Below are positions 1-10,960 of a stretch of DNA of 64,000 nucleotides, piece after piece. Each line of letters begins with the position of its first letter. Position 1 is the first letter of the stretch. The DNA is taken from the NCBI GenBank assembly GCA_017165825.1, contig CM029370.1, forward strand, positions 18,616,190 to 18,680,189. The letters run 5' to 3'. The notes beneath the pieces were generated by a model. The model was given only the letters and a program-made list of their open reading frames with translations. It was not told the origin of the DNA and did not search any database. Source of the stretch: Hepsetus odoe (Eukaryota; Chordata; Actinopteri; Characiformes; Hepsetidae). The position numbers were made by a program, and so were the translations under genes.

Positions 1-742
1 TCCAGACATGACATGTAATAAATAAATTAATTAGAGCAGCTGCACATTGGCTGAATGTTACCAGGCTCAATGGGATAAAACTATTAAACTACCCTGTTAA
101 TACCCTTGATTTCAGAAGAAACCCTGTGTTTATAAATATTAAGTCATATAATGAGTGACTAATAAGAGTTATTGGGACATCAGTGTTCATGGCCATTACA
201 GGTATAATTACATTTGATGTTAAGCACTCATGTTTCTTCTGTAACACTTTATTGCACATAGGCAAATAGCCCAACACAGGTATTTGTGTGTACCTTGCCA
301 CCTTAGAGATAAATTGCTCCAGAAGTGTTCATTGTAACAAAAAGCATTTTCAAGGGATGTGATTGCCTGAACACATTTCTAATACTGACTTCTTTGCATG
401 GGTGAAAATATTTATCCCTGATTGCACGTATTGTGTTACATATGCACTTATAGGGATTATATTTTCTGCATGTTATTATAGCATCCAATCGGTCTTGATC
501 GGAAAGAAGTGTAAGGATGTAAAAAAATAAAAGTAATGGTTTGAAAATGAAGTAACATGCCAAACAATGTCAAATTCTTCTCAAATGCATTGAGACTAAA
601 GTAATGCAACTCTTTTTTGAAATTCTATAGAGTAAAAACTACACATTTGTGTTAAAGTGTAGAAAAAATGATTAAAATGGAAAAACAAATTTCAGGTACA
701 GAAACCTGAAGATGTTGATACATGCAGGATATGTAGGATAGC
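1..742. other. No gene seen; AT-rich flank
   Basis: AT-rich sequence downstream of KCNH5. The open frames here are short, lack any family motif and have no splice or codon support. Confidence 0.5.
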
Positions 743-826
743 ATTTGTCAGGATTCAGAATGCAAAGCAGAATTGGAAGTTATCAATAACTACCATTTCT
801 GCTTTGCAATCGGAATCCTGACAAAT
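743..826. repeat. Near-perfect 84-nt hairpin
   Basis: Arms 743-782 and 787-826 pair at 36 of 40 positions around a 4-nt loop. The outer 14 bp (743-756 with 813-826) and the block 761-772 with 797-808 are uninterrupted. Mismatches fall at 757/812, 760/809, 773/796 and 777/792. Pairing stops sharply at both outer ends. It could be a small palindromic transposon remnant or a precursor of a small RNA; no known miRNA was recognised. It lies 5.6 kb past the KCNH5 stop. Confidence 0.7.
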
Positions 827-950
827 ATTACAGCGCTTCATTTTCATTACTGCTTTACTTTTTCTTTTTTTGAACTACTAAATGGAAGCAGACATTAGTT
901 TCCTGAATCTGATCAAATTGTTCTTACAAACTTTACAAAAGCAATTTTTG

Positions 951-1152
951 TACATTTACGGCATTTAGCAGACGCTCTTATCCAGAGCGACTTACATGTC
1001 CTAATTACAGGGACAGTCCTCCTGGAGCAACTCAGGGTTAAGAGTCTTGCTCAGGGACCCAGTGGTGGTAGTGCCAGAGGTGGGATTCGAACCTTGGACC
1101 TTTTGAGACATTGGTCCATAGGCAAGTATCCTACCACTAGACCACCACCACC
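951..1152 (-). repeat. V-SINE-like tRNA-derived SINE
   Basis: Read on the minus strand, a tRNA-like head (GGTCTAGTGGTAGGAT as box A, GGTTCGAATCC as box B) is followed by the core found in fish genomes with CTGGATAAGAGCGTCTGC and CTAAATGCC. This layout is that of vertebrate V-SINEs, which are non-coding and moved by LINE enzymes. Family name is from recall. Confidence 0.75.
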
Positions 1153-4100
1153 AAACCAATACATCACTCAAATCGGTTCATCAATTCAAGCCATTAAGGT
1201 TAAACACTCCGGCTCTTAACTCCATTAACACATAACACATAAGCATAAGCAAACGGAATCAAAGAAAAGCCTACATATTATCACTACAAAAAGCAATATG
1301 TTTAAGTGTATGGACAAGAAATGTGAAATATATGATGTGCTAATTAGATTGCAATATTGCACTGACAGTCTGTGACTAGTGAGCTGGCAGACAGCATTTA
1401 CCTCCCACTCTAATCAGTCCTCAAAAAAAAAACTTCTCTTTTTTCAAAGATGGACATATTTGGCAAAACATAATAATATTTTAAAATATGTGGGCAGAAT
1501 CTAGATAATTTGAGAGAAATGTCTGTCACCAAGGAAACAAAGAAGAGAGTAAACAGTAATTGTGGAAATGCAAGACTGTGCATTTTTTCTGAAATTATTT
1601 CCCAACTATCAAGGTAGTGCGGAGCATTGTGTGGGTGGCATTCAGCTCCTCAGGATAGCAAGACTCTAAAAATAACTGTGGTATATTATACACTGTGATA
1701 TTCAGACTGCAATAGGCTGTACCAAAAGTCTGGAGTGCTATTTTTGAAAAATTGCCTTGCTGTAGTGCTTTTTTATGGAACACAGTGATTGTTTATTAAA
1801 GACACTTAAAGTAGAGAATAAAAGACAGTCAAGGCCATTTTGCGCAGCCCGTTACATCACCTTTAGGTTCTGTGTCAACAAAACATTTGAAAAAGCCTAA
1901 AAGAATGTCCAGTATGAGTCTTTACTGAGCTCACCCCTGCTAAACTAAATGCTAGCATAAGGATAATAGTGGCTTGATTTATGTATAATTAATGAATCAC
2001 TTTCTAACACCGAAGCCCTGCAGGGTTGGCCTACAGTTTGCAACATGTTATGAAGCACAAGCTTTTCAACAAGCATCTTTGAGGTGCAATCAGACGCCTG
2101 CAAGTGGTCCTGCTGTGGGCCTAGCTACAGTCAGTTTTGTGGGTAATCAAGTGTTGCTACATGATGCAATGTAATTGTAACATTCACAAGCTTATGTATC
2201 ATTGCTATTCTTTGTAGACACTTTTTTGACATATGTTATTTGGCAAATGCATCGCAATGGTTCTCCATTGCTCCTTGACTGTCATACGTTGACATGCATG
2301 TATGCAAAGAAATCCTGGCATCATTTTAACAAGCAGTCTAAGGGAGCCCAGAGTGGACAGTTCCAGTGTCCACCTACACATCCAGTTTCTCCACCTGAGA
2401 TAACGCTCTGAGATAAGGACACTTTGACAATATTGCCCACAAAAGGTGACTCTGATTACACCAATGAGATGATATGAAAAAAGTGGCATTAAGCTATGAA
2501 AAAGATCTTCATGCAGGAATCCCTGGGTGCTCTGCTGGACAGGCCGCCTTGGTCTTGGAAATAACTCTCTGTCTGGTCACTGTAAGTCATGAGTTAGCAG
2601 ATTATAGACTTTCTTTCCCAAGTCAAAAGCCCTCTGGTCATTAATGTAGGCAAGCCAGGAGATTTACATGGAGACCAAGATCTGATGCACTATGTATGCA
2701 CATAAATATATATATATATTTCTAATCAGGGTCAGTCTATCTTCACTCTGAGGCTTTATTATGACAAGAAAAGCCTTCCTTCAATCATTAAATGAACTCT
2801 TTCTTGAGAATAACAGAATAGAGACCAAGATTATCAGAAAAAGGTAAAATAAAAAATAAAATGTGTTGTAATTAATTAACTGTACATTATATTAATTGTA
2901 TTGCAATATTTAAAAAAAATAGAATTCACTTTATAATTATAAGAAAAGTCTTCTCAATGAATCTGACACATGATTTGGGAACAACAAAATGATAGCAACA
3001 AGATTTTAGCACAATTATATTTATTTTTAACACCAGTGTAGAACACTGTATATAACAAATTATGGTTTTGTTCATGCCAATGTGGTAAAAATAAACACTT
3101 TTTCCCAACCCACCCTTCCATTTTCAGAATATCTTTATACATTTTGATAAAAAGGAAGTCTCATGTACAGTGAAAAAGAGGTTAATAAACGCAGTGGTCA
3201 CTCCATTCAAGAGGAAGAGCCTGGGCAGTGTCTTGCAGCCAAAAAGGCCAATTCTTTTTAAAGCATTTGCAATAAGTGATTGCTGTGACAAGCAATACAA
3301 CTGGCTAGTGCATTAAAGGAAAACTTCCACAATTTTATATCAGATCTCAATCTGTTGCATTGTTAGTCATAAAGATTATGGGTTAAGTCCATCTTGCTAT
3401 ATCACATTTTTTCTATAACACCCAAGTATAGATACATCATCCAAATACATACCATTATTGTTTTATATAAAATGTAGTCATATGCGAAAGTTTCAGTGAC
3501 CCTGGTCAAATTAGTGAAAATAAGTATACATTCTCTACATACTTCTGCACATATTAATGTACAGTTACTAGTTATTTCGTAAATGTAATATCTTAAGAAT
3601 AAATACAAAATAGCTCTGCATAATATGGAACATTATTTATATTCTTTTTCAAAATATGTTTAAATATCTTAAAATAAAAACTATATGCAATAATAAACAG
3701 GGGGAAATGTATTTTATTTAAATACTTGAAGAGATTTTGTTTACTTATTTCCTTTTTAACTGGCACTTGTAAAATATTAAAAATGTGTAATTTGCTCAGG
3801 AATATTTAATTTCTTTGCATATGACTACATTTGGTCACATTTGCCAGATATTCCTGTTTTATGCTATCACCTATTGCATCCTCAACAGCTAAAACTATAA
3901 AGTCTTCCACATCTCTGGCCCAGGCCCCTGTGCATCTTGTATGAGTGTGTGTGCATGAAAGTCACAGCAAAACACTGCTTTGGCAGGCAAACATCATTCT
4001 CATTGGCATCAAGTTTTGTACAGGTCAAAAATGCAGCATGCAGTCAAATGTCTGGAGCCCCCCTGGGCCATTACAGCTTTGTGTACAGCTCCAGTATGCA

Positions 4101-6473
4101 TCAGGGAAATGGAGGCAGCCTCTAACCCTGCACCTTCAGTAAAGAGGTGACTCTTTGCAGGGCACCTTGGTTGGCGCTTGCAAAATCATCTCCTTATCCA
4201 GGTATTTGCAGTGAAATTCCACTGGCTTATGGAGATGTTTTAGTATTTCCATTAAATCATGTAACATTGCATCTGTAATCTCAATCTGTACTGGGATCAA
4301 TAGAAGGAACAACACAATGAAATGAAAGGGAAAAAGAGGGAAAAATAAATGTATTGGTGCTAGCATTTTTTGTACCTGAAGAAAGAAGTTCACTCTAGAG
4401 ACTAATGTTCTTTGTACACAAGTGCCTTGGGACACTAATATAATTATTGTTTAGGGTCCAGCAACACATACGTGATCATTATTCATACATACACTTGTTT
4501 CAAGCACTTGAAAAAATGGGCAATTACATACTTTCATGGTGCGCAATTGTCAGAACACATCCTTAAAGCCTCACCAAACTGAAAAATGGAGAACGGTGTG
4601 TACTATGTGGAAACTGTGATATGATAAGCCCATAAACCTCAACATTTATGAGACCATTAAGCACTGCTTCTGACCCTCCTCAATAACCACGTAGGAAACA
4701 AATAGTTGTAAATTAGCTCATTAATCTGTATTAAATTTGGATTTATCCAGTTTCATTTTGAACATTTCCACAAACCTAAAAAAGGATCGACATGTTTCCC
4801 AAGCTGACTTCGGATGGAAGTTTATTGCTTGTCATGGTTAGGGTGAAACAAATGTATATATTTATGGTGGTCCTGTGGGGGTCCTGAACATTAACGAATA
4901 AGGTAAAAGGGGAGCAAACAAAGCACCCAGAGGAACAGTGCAAATGGCTTTGAGTGTCAAATTGTACAGTTACAGACATTGACAGTCTGCCACTGTAAAT
5001 AAAGTGAGTATAGATACAACATTTTTAATGACTGGTGTGTATATATGGGAGCAAAAATACCCACTGTAAATTGAGTCTCAATGTTCTAGCTAAAATTGTG
5101 GGGTTTATTTAATCACTTTTAGACCAACACCTTGTATCTCCAAAAGGTAAGAGAAGGAAAACCTCCCGTGTTTAAATCATATGCCCATTTAACCAAATAA
5201 ATGTAATCGTAATTTTTTCTACTTTAAATGTTTCTTTTAATTAATGTTTCTAATGATGTGATGGGCAAAAATATATATTATTTAAAAGATTATAAGGTGG
5301 AATGTGACTATGTCTATATGCACATGTGAAGCTGCTTCAAAATCTATGCTGTTTTTGATGACATTTAGAAAAAGAAAGCAAGAATACACTGTGTACAGAA
5401 CTCTCTTAAATGTCTGTAGCAACTTCACCAAACACAAACATGGAGCATAATTGTTTAGCTTAATTAGGCCAGGAGCAAAAAAACAAAGTAATAAATGTAG
5501 GATTTAAGCAAATGCATTTGTGAAAGAAGAGCAATGGATATTGGGAAAATAGAAAAATTAAATGAATCTTTGAAGCTTTAGGAAGCTATATCTACCCACT
5601 ATGTGTATATTAAATGTCTTTAAATTGAAATCATGCGGAAAAAAATACTGTTCATGCTTGTGCTAAGATAAAAGTGGGTATGTTCATGCTTCTAAGACGG
5701 CCATGAAATTTCCTCCAAAATGCTGTTCCTAGTTAAAGTATCCAGAGTTGTTCAGTTTTAAGTGATGTGAAGTAAATTAAGGCTTCCTATTCCTATCATG
5801 CCAATCCGCATTACAAATCCATCCAGCATGCATTTATATTATATTAAAGCATTTTCCCCACCAACCTACAGCTTCCAATGTCCAATTTAAATGGTAAATG
5901 AAAATGTTGCTTTTTGGGGGAAGTTTAAGAGTTGAAGCTACATATTAAAGTAAAAATCCAAGGTATCTCTTTAATATCCCCATCTCTATTCTGCATGCTG
6001 TGATTTGTGATGGAAACACTTGAATAATAAAGACATATAGCATATAGGCTGGGCAAAAGGGCGTGGAGAGACTGCAGCCACCCTTAGGTAAGACAGCCTG
6101 CAGGGATGCCAAATCTAACCTCCATTTCGGCGATAGAGCTCTTGTGTGCAGGGCACAATGCATCTGCTCTTAAAAATAAATGCCCTGAAATATCAGTCAG
6201 TAAGGAGATAGTCCAACACCTAAGGCCAGTATATAAAAAAATTGTCTCCATAAATCGTTTTGCATGCAGTCGTCTGCATAAATATACAAGCAAGCACTAT
6301 TCTTAGAGTAGATTTAATTGGCAGGCCAGATTCCAGCTGGACATGCATTTATTTACAATAGAAACTATTCTTGCCTCCTTCCAGTATTTCCTCATCCACT
6401 GCCAAGTGAAAAGGAGAGCTGTAATAAATAAACCCACCAACTTATATCCTATAAATAAATGTTCTCTCTTTAT
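1153..6473. other. 3' flank or 3' UTR of KCNH5, no gene seen
   Basis: AT-rich sequence directly downstream of the KCNH5 stop on the minus strand. The part nearest 6473 is expected to hold the 3' UTR, but its end cannot be placed. No exon, RNA gene or clear transposon was recognised. Confidence 0.45.
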
Positions 6474-6474
6474 T
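6469..6474 (-). promoter_or_regulatory. AATAAA overlapping the KCNH5 stop codon
   Basis: On the coding strand the stop and hexamer read TGAATAAA, so a canonical poly(A) signal shares its first base with the stop codon. Cleavage 10-30 nt further on would leave almost no 3' UTR, so a downstream signal (for example AATAAA at 6348-6353) is more likely to be used. Usage cannot be judged from sequence. Confidence 0.3.
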
Positions 6475-7703
6475 CAAAAGGGTCCTTCATCTCTCTCTGC
6501 ATCAGGGCTAACAGGCCTCGAGACGGTGAAGATGTCCTGGCATTTGAGTTTAGTTTTGGGGGTTGTAGTCTGTGGGGATGGGTTTCTCTTCTTCTCAGAA
6601 AGCAGTCTCAAGATCTCGCCCACCTGGGCTTCCAGTACAGATAGACGACCACTTAATGTCTGAATGTCCCCCTTCAGCTCCATCTTTGCCTCCTGCAAGG
6701 TATTCTGCAGGACAGCCTGCTCAGGAACAGGCTGGAAAGGAAGACCTCGTGAAGGCAGGACCCCTACTCCAGGGCCAGGCTGGTCAAAGAGACTCCGCTC
6801 AAATGGGCTGCGCTCAAACGGGCTCCGTTCCATTGGGCTACGTTCCATTGGGCTGCGAGAGTCACCGGCCCTGTCAATGCGTAAGTCACTTTTGGTGATA
6901 CCACTGTCACAAGAATCAGTTTTGTGTAGGGCACTCTTCTCATCTGCCCCATCCCCACCTTCATTACCATTGCTGTCTGACCCATCTGTTCCAGCATGAT
7001 CTGCTCTATCAATCTCCTGGTTCTTACAATTTCCTGAAAGCTGCTCCAGAGGCTGAGAAACATCTCCCCACTCCTCCTCCTTTTGTTGTCGGTCTGGATC
7101 AGAAGGAAGAGTGAGAGAAGGTCCAGTCCCTGTGTTCCTGAGACGCATCCAGCCACGTCCTCCCCCACCTGCTCTAGGGCGGACCGGACTTGTGATCTTT
7201 TGGCAACTCTGGTCCCCTAAACCCAAGTTGGGCTTTAGTTCCAAGGATTCGTGCCCATCCCTCAGACCAGAGTCCTCTCTTTGAATGTAGGCCAGGGAGC
7301 TCTGGACTGGAGTTATTTGTGAGACAGTCACAACGCTTGGGCCACCATTCCCACCACCTCCACCTGAACCAGGGACCCCGTTTTGCATAGGGGGTCCATG
7401 CTGATGTTGCAGTGCATGATGTACCTGGAACTGGGGCTGAGGATGATGATGATAATGAAGATGATGGTGATGCTGCTGATGATGCTGGTGAGATAATGGT
7501 TGAAGCTGGTGCTCTATGTGAAGCTGGTTCCTCTCCGAATCTGGCTGCAAGCACCCTTGAGCTCTCATCTCCTTCTGCTGCTTGAACTTCTGGAAGAGTT
7601 TGCGGACCGGATGGTCCACTGGGATGGAGAGCGTCACCTCGTTCTTCTGATGCCTTCTCTCCTCCTCCTCTTTCTTCACATCAGCAATTTTGCGAAAGAT
7701 AAT
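6474..7703 (-). CDS. kcnh5: KCNH5 (EAG2 potassium channel) last exon, cytoplasmic C-terminus
   Basis: Terminal coding exon of a voltage-gated delayed-rectifier K+ channel of the plasma membrane. A polypyrimidine/CAG acceptor precedes it, at 7704-7706, and the 409-residue frame ends at TGA (6474-6476). It opens with IIFRKIADVKKEEEE, then a basic stretch HPVRKLFQKFKQQKE (about residues 34-48), equivalent to the distal calmodulin-binding region of EAG channels. Next come a His/Gln-rich stretch (about 70-105), a poly-Gly run, VVTVSQITPVQSSLAY, the family signature KTDSCDSGITKSDLR, four 5-residue SP(M/F)ER-type repeats (6796-6855), a predicted tetramerising coiled coil (ELKGDIQTLSGRLSVLEAQV and onward) and the end CQDIFTVSRPVSP. 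NEVTLSIPVDHPVRKLF and CQDIF favour KCNH5 over KCNH1. Fish may carry two kcnh5 copies; I cannot tell which this is. Confidence 0.95.
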   Translation of the reverse strand: MIFRKIADVKKEEEERRHQKNEVTLSIPVDHPVRKLFQKFKQQKEMRAQGCLQPDSERNQLHIEHQLQPLSHQHHQQHHHHLHYHHHPQPQFQVHHALQHQHGPPMQNGVPGSGGGGGNGGPSVVTVSQITPVQSSLAYIQREDSGLRDGHESLELKPNLGLGDQSCQKITSPVRPRAGGGGRGWMRLRNTGTGPSLTLPSDPDRQQKEEEWGDVSQPLEQLSGNCKNQEIDRADHAGTDGSDSNGNEGGDGADEKSALHKTDSCDSGITKSDLRIDRAGDSRSPMERSPMERSPFERSPFERSLFDQPGPGVGVLPSRGLPFQPVPEQAVLQNTLQEAKMELKGDIQTLSGRLSVLEAQVGEILRLLSEKKRNPSPQTTTPKTKLKCQDIFTVSRPVSPDAERDEGPF

Positions 7704-7926
7704 CTGTGAAAAAGGCAATTGTTTCTAAAGTGAGAACTGTGTATCATAAACTCCATCTTATCAAATGTTCATGGCAAAAGTAACTTTACTGTTGATGCAA
7801 AAAGTCTTAATACTTCCTACTTAATACTTCAAAACAAATGAATTCAGTGTTTTTATTCTAAATAGGTGAGTATACTCTGCTAAAGAGTTTAATTGTGAAA
7901 AAAGTGTAAAATATTTTATTTATACA

Positions 7927-8470
7927 CAGTACTGTGCAAAAGTTTTAGGCAGGTGTGAAAAAATGCTGTTAACAAAGAATGCTTTCAGAAATATAATGAT
8001 TGTTTATTTTTATCAATTTACAAAATGCAAAGTGAGCGAACAAAAGAAAAATCTCAATCAAATCAATATTTGGTGTTACTACCTTTTGCCTTCAAACCAG
8101 CATCAGTTCTTCTGGCCCCACAGAGCCCTGATCTCAACATCATCCAGTGTGTCTGGATTACATGAAGAGACAGAAGGATGTGAGGAAGCCTACATCCACA
8201 GAAGATCTGTGGTTAGTTCTCCAGGATGTTTGGAACAACCTACCAGCTGAGTTCCTTCAAAAACTGTGTGCAAGTGTACCTAGAAGAATTGATGCTGTTT
8301 TGAAGGCAAAGGGTGGTCACACCAAATATTGATTTGATTTAGATTTCTCTTTTGTTCATTCACTGCATTTTGTTGATTGATGAAAATAAATGATGAACAC
8401 TTCCATTTCTGAAAGCATTCTTTGTTTACAGCATTTTTTCACACCTGCCTACAACTTTTGCACAGTACTG
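7927..8470. mobile_element. Internally deleted Tc1/mariner-type element
   Basis: The ends are long inverted repeats: CAGTACTGTGCAAAAG at 7927 and its complement ending at 8470. Similarity continues inward about 170 bp on each side. A TA follows the right end; the left flank reads CA, so the TA target is kept on one side only. The centre holds only the 3' end of a transposase frame on the plus strand. At 544 bp the element is far shorter than an autonomous Tc1 copy. Confidence 0.85.
8118..8332 (+). pseudogene. Tc1-type transposase C-terminal remnant
   Basis: Encodes SPDLNIIQ..W followed, after a one-base frame change near 8155, by YMKRQKDVRKPTSTEDLW, VLQDVWNNLPAEFLQKL and the usual end DAVLKAKGGHTKY. 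The N-terminal helix-turn-helix and first two catalytic aspartates are missing, and the position expected for the catalytic Glu is Gln here. Not functional. Confidence 0.75.
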
Positions 8471-8477
8471 TACTTAT

Positions 8478-8930
8478 ACCTAATTCTGTCCATCCTCATC
8501 CATCCTCTGCCACCTCCAGGTCCAACTCCTGTCTTTTCATCAGCGCCACTGTCTCCAACCCACATAACATAGCTGGTCTCACTACTACCATCCTGTAAAC
8601 CTTCCCTTTCACTCTTGTTGATACCCATCTGTCACAGATCGCTCCTGACACACTTCTCCACCCATTACCTGCCTGAACTTTCTTCTTCACCTCTCTTCAA
8701 CACTCCACATTACTCCTAACTGTTGAACCCAAGCATTTAAAATCTTTCGCCTTCGACACCTCTACTCCTTGCATCCTAACCGTTCCACTGTCCTGACTTT
8801 CACATTCTTTCTTTGTCCTACTGACTCATTCCTCTTCTCACTAGAGCATATTTCCGCCTCTCCAGGTTCTCTTCAAGCTGCTCCCCACTCTTGCTACAGT
8901 TCACAATATCATTTTATAAATTATTTCTAT
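8478..8930 (-). mobile_element. LINE fragment (reverse transcriptase 3' region)
   Basis: The minus strand gives VRPAMLCGLETVALMKRQEL followed by LEVAE, a motif from the region after the reverse transcriptase of fish non-LTR retrotransposons. The frame is broken and both ends are missing. Clade not assigned. Confidence 0.55.
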
Positions 8931-10685
8931 GACACATAATGTATTATAATATTTAATGTTTCTGAAGTTTTAACAATTAGAACAATCAAAAAATACTTGC
9001 AGTGTAGTGCCACATTTTTAAAATGTCCCACAATGATTTAATGTAACATTTAATGAATGAAATACTGATAAATAGTTGTAATAATTTTAATAAAAATATA
9101 CTGGGTCATTTTTCTGCATGTGTCATGGTGTAGTTCATAAAATTAAGTTTTCAGCATGTACAATATATATTCATCCATCCATATTCATTCCATATGCAGA
9201 TTTGTCTGGAAAAACAAACTGCTTTTAATGAACTTAACTAATAAACTCACCAGTCCATGATGAAGTGATAACATAAAATGATTGTAATTGTGATTACATA
9301 TATCAATCTTCTTAGTAGTAAATAGGGATGGCTAATTTTAAAAATGTGAAAATGAATTATATTTCTAGGAATACAACCCCACAAATGGGCCTGGATGGAG
9401 GGAAATGAAATTCAGATTCTAGGATATGAGCCCTTTAATATATGAAGTTTTGTAAACTTCAGACGTTACACAGGAAGTTAATTTCCCCTATCAAAATTGG
9501 GGAAAAAAGAGTGAATGAGCGCAAAATCACCACTGAGTCGCTCTCTCTCTTCTCTTTCTTTGTTTTTTAATCACTATCATGTGCTTTGTGAGACAGCAAC
9601 AGAGCAACTGTGCTGACTTTAAAAACGTCATCTCCTCAGGGCAAGCAGTGGTCTGCAGTGGTAAAAATAGATCCAAGCATGTCATGTGACTCTCCGTGTT
9701 CCTAGTGCAGTCTTGCAGCACCCTACAGTGCTGAGGTCGCGTGTCACATCCCATCTCCCAGGAGGACTCTGGTACATAATGAATCCAGGCCCAGACTGCC
9801 GCTTCGGATTATTTAAGTACAGCTTAGTACAGGCTCAGTGAGATGGGAATGACAGAGAGAGAACGAGAGAACCAGAAAGAAAAAGAGGGAGGGAAAGTGC
9901 GAGATCATAAATAATATAAAAGAGTAATGAGAGATGTAAAGATGAGGTCTGGAAAAGAGCCAGAGACAACGGAATAAGATAAAGTGCCAAAGAAAAACTT
10001 CTAAAATACTAATTACTGCAAGAAAATAACTCAGTGTTTTCAAACAGCAATTAATGTTGAAGGAGCTTCACCGAATTTTCTTTGTAAACAAGAACAGAAG
10101 TCAACACTTCTAATTAAAGGAATAAATATGATACAGCAATTTTTTCCAAACATTCTTGACACAAAAGTTTGCTAAAAGCCACAGTTCTGTGCAGAAATTA
10201 TAACTGGTCCAGCGGCCCTTCAACATGCCACACAAATGAAGCCCAAAATGAAGCAGCTAGTTTTTAACTAACAGTACAAACCTATGAACTTGAACACAGA
10301 ATGCTGTTAATGTCTAGATAACAAAATATTCAGTACTTTAGTTTGAGAAAATTTTTTTATGAAAAATACAGAAAGTTGAAAGCAATTCATAAAAATCTAA
10401 ACCGCAGGGGTTAGTGGGATTGCCCTTCCTTTGTGCTAAAATATTTTTATGATTTAAGATTTGGGTGTGACATAGCCTTATGTAGGGGAACTTTCCTATT
10501 TTGTTACAGAAATTGAAAAAACGCATTGGTCATATTTAAATAAACGTACTGGAAGGTTTTTTTATTTTTTTTAATTTAAATTTAACACACAAATATAAAA
10601 TGAAATTGGCTGATGTATTCAGTTATCAGAATTGTTAGCCCTTAAGATCTGTATCAGACACAAAGACTTGCCAGTGCCTGGGCCA
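8931..10685. other. Intron 10 of KCNH5, no further feature seen
   Basis: AT-rich intronic sequence with a short CT run at 9541-9556. No exon or transposon ends recognised. Confidence 0.45.
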
Positions 10686-10698
10686 TAGGTTTTCTAAT

Positions 10699-10947
10699 CA
10701 GTCAGTCATTTTCTGCCGCTTGTCCCAAACGGGGTCATGGGGGAGTGCTGGAGTCCATCCCAGCTCACACAGGGCGAAAGACAGGGGACACACCCTGGAC
10801 AGGTCACCAACCCATTGCAGGGAGGAGCTTAACGGGGATAGCACCTTGCTCAAGGGTACCTCAGGGTAACCTATTGGGAAGGGGTTCAAACCCCTGATCC
10901 TCCAATCATGTGGCCAACTCCCTAACTGTTAGGCCACCGCTGCCCCC
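10699..10947 (-). repeat. tRNA-derived SINE, Rex3-tailed type, with 13-bp TSD
   Basis: On the minus strand a head with GGCGGTGGCCTAACAGTTAG-like box A and GGTTTGAACCCC-like box B is followed by a body with CTGTCCAGGGTGTG and a tail with GGACAAGCGGCAGAAAATGA. It is flanked by the 13-bp duplication TAGGTTTTCTAAT at 10686-10698 and 10948-10960. The tail resembles the 3' end of the Rex3 LINE at 55326. The intact duplication suggests a fairly recent insertion. Confidence 0.88.
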
Positions 10948-10960
10948 TAGGTTTTCTAAT

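Noticed and set aside
4136..4435. 99-codon minus-strand frame
   Set aside because: No domain and no splice or family support in AT-rich flank; expected by chance.
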